A stretch of DNA of 64,000 bases from Bacteroidales bacterium (GTDB lineage Bacteria; Bacteroidota; Bacteroidia; Bacteroidales; UBA932). The notes under the pieces were generated by a model. That model saw nothing but the letters and a program-made list of their open reading frames with translations, had not been told where the DNA came from and did no database searches. Location: the NCBI GenBank assembly GCA_016293535.1, contig JAEDEB010000003.1, forward strand, positions 1 through 64,000, written 5' to 3'. Made by a program: the position numbers and the translations under genes. The first letter of the stretch is position 1. The number at the start of each line of letters is the position of its first letter. Of this stretch, positions 51,655 through 57,771 are shown in pieces.

Positions 51655-52332
51655 TTAGGACGGAGAGCGTGTCATCCAAACGGCCGCGGCTTCCTGTGCG
51701 GAGAGCACGAGAATATGTGGCAGGCTGTCCAATGCAGAGTTCCCTGTCGGGGTATTCACGGCATAGCCCCCGAAATAATCGCATGAGAGGGTGTTGCCCC
51801 TTGTCACCACTCCCCTTCTGCCATGAAGGAGAAGATTGCATGCGCACATCTTTGTGCAGATCGAGTCAAGGTCATTGCCGAAGCATACTATATCCGCATT
51901 TCCCTTTGCTCCGGCCAGAAGGAGCCTTCCGCTTCCACAGCAGGGGTCGCAGATGCTCTCCGCGTCCTTCGGATACAGTACTGAGGCCATGAGCGTAGCT
52001 ATGCTCACGGGTGTGAAATACTGACCGAAGGCCTGTCTGTCATAGCGTCCCGCGACAAAGGCCATGTACAGTTCTCCGAGCACATCCACGAAATTGTCGG
52101 AGTCCTCCTGAGTGGCAGTCAACTCGGAAATACGGGAGAGGATTTGGGTGAACCATCGGTTCTCCTGTTCTCCATACGGCCACTGGTCCCGTCCCAGCGG
52201 TTCGGCATTTAGGCTGAACCGGTGCAGAGCATAGGTCAGAAGGTCGTCGAAGGTTCTCCCCACGGAGTGTCTTGACCGCGAGAAACTGACGATTTCCTCC
52301 GCGAATGATTCCACTTCTTTTGTAAATGACAT
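51655..52332 (-). CDS. N6 adenine methylase-like protein lacking motif IV
   Basis: This protein has 225 residues from MSFTKEVESFAEEIVSF. FGQYFTPVSIATLMA and DPCCGSGRLLLAGA are the target-binding and SAM motif I of N6 adenine methylases. Where motif IV (NPPY/NPPF) should follow, the protein has AVNTPTGNSALD and then ends. It may bind DNA and SAM without methylating, or be a distinct type kept on Bacteroidetes elements. Its start follows a leader hairpin. Confidence 0.75.
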   Translation of the reverse strand: MSFTKEVESFAEEIVSFSRSRHSVGRTFDDLLTYALHRFSLNAEPLGRDQWPYGEQENRWFTQILSRISELTATQEDSDNFVDVLGELYMAFVAGRYDRQAFGQYFTPVSIATLMASVLYPKDAESICDPCCGSGRLLLAGAKGNADIVCFGNDLDSICTKMCACNLLLHGRRGVVTRGNTLSCDYFGGYAVNTPTGNSALDSLPHILVLSAQEAAAVWMTRSPS

Positions 52333-52344
52333 ATATCCCCATGG

Positions 52345-52402
52345 CGACCGGCCTTGGTTTCTCCACCCGCCACGCACAGTTCGGGTGGAAAGCACAAGGT
52401 CG
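52345..52402 (-). promoter_or_regulatory. Leader hairpin of the methylase-like gene
   Basis: TTCCACCCG pairs with CGGGTGGAA, with an outer CGACC/GGTCG pair. The loop AACTGTGCGTGG ends in CGTGG, a deviation from the TGWR ending. Confidence 0.6.
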
Positions 52403-52412
52403 AGCCAAGGTA

Positions 52413-52685
52413 TCAGGCATCAGGAACATGGGAATATACATAACTGATGATATCCAGGGAGACACGATTGTCCTCGATTATCGCTGGAAGAGTCCATACG
52501 TTTATCCCGTTGTCGTATTCATAGCGAATTCCATCCTCATCGAGAATGACACCGGTGATGATGGCATTTGTCCATTCCCGGAAGATATGCACGGATAGAT
52601 ATCGTGAACCCGGGTAAGAAGAGACCTCCTCGCCGTAGGATTCCATGAGTTTTATCAGTTCTGATAAATAATCAATATTTGGCAT
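52413..52685 (-). CDS. Hypothetical small protein
   Basis: This acidic protein has 90 residues from MPNIDYLSELIKLMES. It overlaps the next gene upstream by 14 bp. No motif is recognised. Confidence 0.45.
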   Translation of the reverse strand: MPNIDYLSELIKLMESYGEEVSSYPGSRYLSVHIFREWTNAIITGVILDEDGIRYEYDNGINVWTLPAIIEDNRVSLDIISYVYSHVPDA

Positions 52686-53064
52686 GGTTACAAACAAATA
52701 CAGCAACGGCTTCCGGGTTCTTCACATCTTCTATCGGCACAGACAGGCATCTCTTGTCCAGGCCCCAATGAGTATTACTGAGGAAACGACAACAGACCAG
52801 GGTAGCGCCGGAAGAATCCCGTTCAACAGAGTAGGGATACAGAGGCGTGCAGATAGTCACATCGCCATCATAATACTCATTATCCGTGTACACCGTTTCA
52901 GAGGCGTTCAACGCCTCCTCGTCGACTATATCAGAGTCGAACACAACCGGCATATCCGCATCTTCCAGTATTTCTACGATACGGCGCCTTTCGTTCTCGA
53001 TAGTATGGTTCGCCTTTGAGATGTTCTCCAAACAACACATAAGGCTTCTGCAAGAATCTTTCAT
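52672..53064 (-). CDS. Hypothetical protein
   Basis: This acidic protein has 130 residues from MKDSCRSLMCCLENIS. The middle is MPVVFDSDIVDEEALNASET, and single cysteines are scattered. The long untranslated region upstream (53065-53222) contains a C9/G9 run. No function is recognised. Confidence 0.45.
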   Translation of the reverse strand: MKDSCRSLMCCLENISKANHTIENERRRIVEILEDADMPVVFDSDIVDEEALNASETVYTDNEYYDGDVTICTPLYPYSVERDSSGATLVCCRFLSNTHWGLDKRCLSVPIEDVKNPEAVAVFVCNHAKY

Positions 53065-53106
53065 TTCGACAACTATAAACAAGACAAATAATACCCCTTT
53101 TGACAC

Positions 53107-53315
53107 AAATGGGGCCTCAAAATGTGTAAGTAATTGATAATTAGAGATTTACCCCCCCCCGAAAAAAATTCGTGGGGATATGAATTTGAGTAGCGCTTTT
53201 GCAATAACAATGAAGCATACACAAATGTAAATGTTTTTTCGCACACGAAAAAAACTGTTAAGAAAAAGCAAAAGAAGTCCCGGTCCAAAAAATCGGGCTC
53301 GGGACTTCTTTCAGT
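53107..53315 (-). other. Intergenic region with promoter and C9 tract
   Basis: No convincing gene is present. On the minus strand TACATTTG (53222-53229) is an exact -7 box about 18 bp downstream of a T-rich -33 region. TTTTTTCG-caca-CGAAAAAA (53234-53253) is a perfect inverted repeat over the promoter. A run of nine C lies at 53152-53160. A terminator for the exonuclease gene lies at 53271-53311. Confidence 0.5.
53271..53311. terminator. Terminator after the YqaJ gene
   Basis: AAAGAAGTCCCG pairs perfectly with CGGGACTTCTTT. Confidence 0.8.
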
Positions 53316-54293
53316 TCATGAGGCTTTCGGTGCCTTAATACAGAATCGGCGTGACGGACTTCCGCTCTTTATGTAGCGGGAGTATATCTCGGGGTTTTCC
53401 TCTTTGAAGGTCTCCGTATCGAAGGAGTCGCGCCCCTTGAACTCGCGCCATGTGGCAAGTATTTGGTCGGAGGAATCAACCAGCGTGTCAGCGTTCCTCA
53501 TTGCGTTCTTGATGCGCAATTCCATTTCATCCTTGAGCTCTTTGAGGCGTTCGGACTCGGCTTTCAGGCAGAGGAAGTTCTTGATTACGCCAAGTGTCTG
53601 TTCGTCAGCCACTGCACGGCGGTCTTTTGTGGCGCGCCACTTCAGAGAGGCATCGGACAGGGTAAGCACATCTTCGGGCTCGACATGTCCCAGGATATTG
53701 ACATTCCAGAAGGTATCCACCTTAGCCATGAGCGTGTCGAAGAAGCCCTGGTTGAAAGGGATCTCGCAGTAGTCATGGTGGAATCTGCCTCCGAAGGCGG
53801 TCACCCATGCAAGGCAGCAGGACTTAAGTCCCAGGACACCCATCTGGTATTGTACCTGACAGAACCAGTAATCAGGGATGTTTTCCTCGGAGACATTATG
53901 GGATGTGGTCTTGCACTCGAGCATCGTCGCATTGGCAAGGGTGCGCTCTTCGGGAGGCGTTCCCTTCTTCCAGAACATCCTGTCAGGAGAAACCCTTCTC
54001 CAAGGATGTTCATCATCGACTGCGAGCCAGTCTATTGCGGACGACTCGTCTATTATGGCGCCGGTCTTTCTGGCAAACTCCCGCGCCACTCCATCCTCGA
54101 AGGCGTGGCCAAGAGTCATAGCCTCCGTCTCCTCTACGGGACCGTCAAGACCGACTTTCCTTCGCCAAAGCTTCAAAGGAGAATCGAAGGAATTAACACC
54201 GAAGATTGTACCGACCTCCGAAGAGCCGATACCTTTTGCCCGCTCTGCGAGCCAGCCTGCGTGATCCGCAGGACGAATGATTGAATATGACAT
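53316..54293 (-). CDS. YqaJ-type viral recombinase exonuclease
   Basis: This protein has 325 residues. Motifs of the lambda-exonuclease fold are present: GIGSSEVGTIFGVNSF, SPDRMFWK with the catalytic aspartate, and MLECKTTSHN (ExK), followed by YWFCQVQYQMGVLG. It chews 5' ends to give single strands for annealing. The ERF-type annealing protein is the next gene upstream, so the two form a phage-like recombination pair. Confidence 0.8.
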   Translation of the reverse strand: MSYSIIRPADHAGWLAERAKGIGSSEVGTIFGVNSFDSPLKLWRRKVGLDGPVEETEAMTLGHAFEDGVAREFARKTGAIIDESSAIDWLAVDDEHPWRRVSPDRMFWKKGTPPEERTLANATMLECKTTSHNVSEENIPDYWFCQVQYQMGVLGLKSCCLAWVTAFGGRFHHDYCEIPFNQGFFDTLMAKVDTFWNVNILGHVEPEDVLTLSDASLKWRATKDRRAVADEQTLGVIKNFLCLKAESERLKELKDEMELRIKNAMRNADTLVDSSDQILATWREFKGRDSFDTETFKEENPEIYSRYIKSGSPSRRFCIKAPKAS

Positions 54294-54312
54294 AGTATCT
54301 GGGGTTTGTTCG

Positions 54313-55068
54313 TTAGGAAACCTTTCCGGACTGCTTCAGGAGTAAGTCCATATCATTGTCGCTGATGGAGTAGGACTTCCTTATCCAGTCAACATACTGC
54401 TGACGGGTATGAGTCCCGCCCTGGCGCGCGACCTTCATTACGACCTTGTTCCACGAAAGGGAACGCGGGTCAAGAACAGGGAGAACCTTCGCGGCTTCCG
54501 CCGGAGTCTCCTTGGGCAGAGCCGGCGTCGTCTTGTCTTTGGCCTCCTCAGCCTCTGCTGCGGGTTTCGCTGTTGGAGCCTCCGCATCAGGGTCGCACTC
54601 CGACTCGACCGGCTCCCCGGAAAGGCCGAAAAGAGACTTGAGGGCATACTTATGGGCATAGGTTGATGCCGCACCTGTTATCTGCGCCTGACTGCGACCA
54701 GGAAGAAAGGCATCCTCCCTGGCAAAGCCCGGAACCTCTATCACCTCGCCGAGACCGTTTGCGAGTGTCAAGGTGGTTTTCAGATAGACATAGTTCTGAC
54801 ATACCTGAATTATCTCGTCCCTGAAGTACAGTACGCAGCGAACTTCCCCAAGAAGAGGAGTAACGGCATCCAGGATGGATTCCTCGCTGCGGTACGAGAA
54901 ACCGTCCTCCCGGTTGATCAGCGTCTTGCCGACTTTCAGGCGTTGCTGGATGAAGAAAAGCTGGTCGAAAATCGTCATCTCCTCCGGAGCCGGAGTGCGG
55001 GGACGCCCCTTCTGGACTGCCTCAGCCGCCTGGGGCTTGGAGTCCTTCCTATTAAGAGATTTTTCCAT
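54313..55068 (-). CDS. ERF-family single-strand annealing protein
   Basis: This protein has 251 residues from MEKSLNRKDSKPQAAE. The ERF core is AFLPGRSQAQITGAASTYAH followed by KYALKSLFGLSG, in the usual place. An acidic/alanine linker leads to a small C-terminal domain (TRQQYVDWIRKSYSI). It anneals complementary strands. It is 19 bp upstream of the YqaJ exonuclease gene. Confidence 0.75.
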   Translation of the reverse strand: MEKSLNRKDSKPQAAEAVQKGRPRTPAPEEMTIFDQLFFIQQRLKVGKTLINREDGFSYRSEESILDAVTPLLGEVRCVLYFRDEIIQVCQNYVYLKTTLTLANGLGEVIEVPGFAREDAFLPGRSQAQITGAASTYAHKYALKSLFGLSGEPVESECDPDAEAPTAKPAAEAEEAKDKTTPALPKETPAEAAKVLPVLDPRSLSWNKVVMKVARQGGTHTRQQYVDWIRKSYSISDNDMDLLLKQSGKVS

Positions 55069-55079
55069 AAGAATTGAAT

Positions 55080-55355
55080 TTAGATATCGTAGTCGGGAAG
55101 GTACCCAAGGAGCCTCGATACACGGAAGCTCCTCCATTGCAGCTTCTCGATATCGAAATAGGTAACAAGTTCAGGATTAAACTTGCTGTCCTTCTTCTCG
55201 GACGATGGTGAGGAGTACCTGTCGATTATGATGGGAGACAGAGTCCCGAATGCCCTGCGCACGGAATCATCTGCTTTTCTGAAAAAGAAGCAAATCACGG
55301 AATCCCCCATTTTCTTCTTGAGGAAATCCACTGAACACGTAATGTAATTATCCAT
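55080..55355 (-). CDS. Hypothetical small protein
   Basis: This basic, soluble protein has 91 residues from MDNYITCSVDFLKKKMGD. It is the last leading-region gene, divergent from the transfer operon. No function is recognised. Confidence 0.45.
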   Translation of the reverse strand: MDNYITCSVDFLKKKMGDSVICFFFRKADDSVRRAFGTLSPIIIDRYSSPSSEKKDSKFNPELVTYFDIEKLQWRSFRVSRLLGYLPDYDI

Positions 55356-55448
55356 CGGGCTGTTTCTTTTTTGATGTGGAATCAAAAAATTCTTTCCACA
55401 TCAAATCAAAGAAATACAGCCGTTTTATATATCTTTTCCGTAAATGTT

Positions 55449-55479
55449 TTTGAATTTATGGATTAAAGACATATTTTTG
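55449..55479 (+). promoter_or_regulatory. Promoter of the transfer operon
   Basis: TTTG (55449-55452), a 19-bp spacer and TATTTTTG (55472-55479) exactly match the Bacteroidetes consensus. The expected start lies inside the palindrome before traA. Confidence 0.75.
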
Positions 55480-55498
55480 CCGTAAACCTTTTTACGGC
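55479..55498. promoter_or_regulatory. Operator of the transfer operon
   Basis: GCCGTAAA and TTTACGGC form an inverted repeat around four bases, ending at the traA ATG. A half copy (CCGTAAA) lies at 55438-55444. It overlaps +1 and is a likely repressor site for the ParA-like product or a partner. Confidence 0.6.
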
Positions 55499-56275
55499 AT
55501 GAAAGCGATAGCAATATTCAACGAGAAGGGTGGTACCGGCAAATCGACGGTAACCGCACTTTTTGCATCGTGGCTGGCATACGAGAAGTGCAAGCAAGTC
55601 GCCGTACTTGACTTCGACAGTCCGTCGTATCAGTACGACACCTGGCGGAGGAAAGAGCTGCGCTGGGCGTCGGAGCCCGGCAACGAGCTGGGCAGACTTG
55701 CCAGCGAGAATCCCTATACAATCAAGAAGGTTCCCCCTATGTCCTCCGGAGATATGATCGCCTTTGTGAAGATGGTAAAGGAGCGAAACGACGGATACCT
55801 TTTTCTGGAGTTCGGAGGTTCGTTCCACTCGGGAAAGGACGATCCGAGCTACGTTCTGCTGACCGAAGGTCTGGTGGACAGGTTAATAATCCCCGTCACC
55901 ACCGATGAACAGACTCTCGATGCGGCCATGTACACGGTCATGTCCGTGCGTTCCTCAAAAAAGTGCCGGGAAACATCGATTACACTGCTATGGAACAACA
56001 TAAGCGGCAATGAGAGGCGCTCCGACGGACGCCAGGATTGGTTCAGCGTCGCCCAGGCACAGTTCCGGGCTTTAGGGGCAGATATATGTGGGGAGAAAAT
56101 CCGTAGGAATGAGATTCTGACCAGGAAGGCCAATTCGGCTCTTTTCGTAAGAAACACCCTGTGCTGGCCGAAAAAAAATGTCAAATTCATGGGATGTGAA
56201 TACCTGGAGACGGTATTCAACGAGCTCCTGGAGTCCATTGATAAGCAAAATTCATTGAACAACAATAAGAAATGA
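55499..56275 (+). CDS. traA: TraA, ParA/MinD-type ATPase
   Basis: This protein has 258 residues. The deviant Walker A is FNEKGGTGKSTVTALFAS. FLEFGGSFH and a PVTTDEQTLDAA stretch follow, as in ParA-like ATPases that open Bacteroides tra operons. It may position the element or control transfer. The next gene overlaps it by 4 bp. Confidence 0.85.
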   Translation: MKAIAIFNEKGGTGKSTVTALFASWLAYEKCKQVAVLDFDSPSYQYDTWRRKELRWASEPGNELGRLASENPYTIKKVPPMSSGDMIAFVKMVKERNDGYLFLEFGGSFHSGKDDPSYVLLTEGLVDRLIIPVTTDEQTLDAAMYTVMSVRSSKKCRETSITLLWNNISGNERRSDGRQDWFSVAQAQFRALGADICGEKIRRNEILTRKANSALFVRNTLCWPKKNVKFMGCEYLETVFNELLESIDKQNSLNNNKK

Positions 56276-56493
56276 AAAGTAACGTAAATCTGCAATCAGC
56301 TTACAACACATTTATGGCAACCAAAGGAAACAAATTCAACGCAGACAAAGCAAAGTTCTATCTTACCAGAATACACGAGGAATCCTCATTCTCGTATCAA
56401 AAAATCATCGCCGAGGCTATCATTTCTCTGGTAGAACAAAGTATCACCTACGAGGATATCCGTCAGGAATGGATATCAAAAACATCGCTATAG
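56272..56493 (+). CDS. TraB-position small protein
   Basis: This helical protein has 73 residues (IIAEAIISLVEQSITYEDIR). Its start overlaps the traA stop. It occupies the traB/traC place in the operon, but no domain is recognised. Confidence 0.5.
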   Translation: MKSNVNLQSAYNTFMATKGNKFNADKAKFYLTRIHEESSFSYQKIIAEAIISLVEQSITYEDIRQEWISKTSL

Positions 56494-56500
56494 ATAAATT

Positions 56501-57091
56501 ATGACAGTTATCATCGACATAACGCTGATTCTTCAGATACTGCTGTTTGCATTGGTGTTAGCGCTGGCCATCTATCTGCTTATTCCGTCAAAGAAGAAAG
56601 ACAGAAAGAGCAAGGATGAGCCGCAGAACCAATCGGATGAGTCCCATAACGAGACGCCTGTCCCGGAAAACGATTCCGAGCGGCCGACTGTCATCAACCA
56701 TTATCACTATGTCATCAAGTATGTGAACGGGAAAGAGGTTGTCGAGCAGGAGATCGACTCCGATGCCGATACCGACGACGGTTCGCTCTACGCAACCACG
56801 CCGGATGACGCAAGCTGGAGCCGTGATGACCTCGAGATGCTGCGCTCGCTAAGCAGGGACCCTAATCCGGATAGTCGGAAAGAGAAAATCGAGCAACTCA
56901 TAAAGAAGGGCATCGTAGCAGAAGAAGAGCGAGAGAACCTGATGAACGCAAGAGAAGGTGCCCCGATGCCCGAGCAACAGACAACCGATACCCCTACGCT
57001 CCCGGACGTTTTCCCCACACCGACCGATGTCGAGAATGAATTGTTTCCAGACGATTTTAACGTTTATCCAGAAATATATAAAAACAATTAG
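56501..57091 (+). CDS. TraD-like membrane-anchored protein
   Basis: This protein has 196 residues. One N-terminal membrane helix (LILQILLFALVLALAIYLL) is followed by a basic stretch and a long acidic, disordered domain with HYHYVIKYVNGKE. The position before traE suggests the TraD/TraC slot. Its function is unknown. Confidence 0.5.
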   Translation: MTVIIDITLILQILLFALVLALAIYLLIPSKKKDRKSKDEPQNQSDESHNETPVPENDSERPTVINHYHYVIKYVNGKEVVEQEIDSDADTDDGSLYATTPDDASWSRDDLEMLRSLSRDPNPDSRKEKIEQLIKKGIVAEEERENLMNAREGAPMPEQQTTDTPTLPDVFPTPTDVENELFPDDFNVYPEIYKNN

Positions 57092-57095
57092 TTTT

Positions 57096-57398
57096 ATGAA
57101 AAGAAAAATCGCAACCTCGCTTACCCTTTTGGGTGCAAGCGCACTGGCAATGGCCCAGGAAGTGACACTCGATGATGCACTGACCAAGACAACCAGCATT
57201 CTTCGTGGTTCAGCCAACAATATCATTAACCTTATATCGATTATCATCGGAATAATAAGTGTCGTGATGCTCTCCTGGCAGCTTGCCAAGTACTTCAAGG
57301 GCAACTCGGACTCCAATGACAGCCTCATGAAGATTGGTATCGGTATGCTCATAGCAGCCGTCCTTCTTCAGGTTATCAGGGCCGTGTTCATCAGGTAA
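57096..57398 (+). CDS. traE: TraE (DUF4134)
   Basis: This protein has 100 residues. A signal peptide (TLLGASALAMAQ) and two membrane helices (IINLISIIIGIISVVML and IGIGMLIAAVLLQVI) follow the pilin-like TraE pattern of Bacteroides elements. It is probably a channel or pilus component in the membrane. Confidence 0.8.
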   Translation: MKRKIATSLTLLGASALAMAQEVTLDDALTKTTSILRGSANNIINLISIIIGIISVVMLSWQLAKYFKGNSDSNDSLMKIGIGMLIAAVLLQVIRAVFIR

Positions 57399-57433
57399 TA
57401 ACAACGGGCGCAGCACCCCCCCCCTCCAGAGCA

Positions 57434-57754
57434 ATGAGAATCAAGGTCTATAAGTCACTGGACAAGCCCTCGTCCTTTCTGGGGCTGAAGGGTTCCTACA
57501 TCATGTACACCGGCGTAGGTGCCGTCATCGCCCTGTGCCTGGCGGGATATATATCCACCTTGACCAATGGCCTTATAGGGATACTCTCCTTCCTTGGACT
57601 CTGCGTCATCATATACCTGATGGTACTGAGGGTGCAGGCAAGCATGACGGAGCGGGAGCTGAAGCGCTTCCTCTCCGGAAAGATGCTGCCCAACTACATC
57701 GTTTTCCACCCGGAGAGACTGAAGAAGTATCTCCGTGAGAGAGCAGAAGACTAA
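57434..57754 (+). CDS. traF: TraF (DUF4133)
   Basis: This protein has 106 residues. Two membrane helices (GVGAVIALCLAGYIS and LIGILSFLGLCVIIYLMVL) match DUF4133/TraF. A C9 run (57416-57424) lies just upstream of the start. It is probably a VirB3-like inner membrane channel part. Confidence 0.8.
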   Translation: MRIKVYKSLDKPSSFLGLKGSYIMYTGVGAVIALCLAGYISTLTNGLIGILSFLGLCVIIYLMVLRVQASMTERELKRFLSGKMLPNYIVFHPERLKKYLRERAED

Positions 57755-57771
57755 CCAAAGAGTTCCTCCGC

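Noticed and set aside
53073..53288. 71-codon frame in the intergenic region
   Set aside because: It spans a promoter box, a palindrome and a C9 run, and its product is hydrophobic without a plausible topology.
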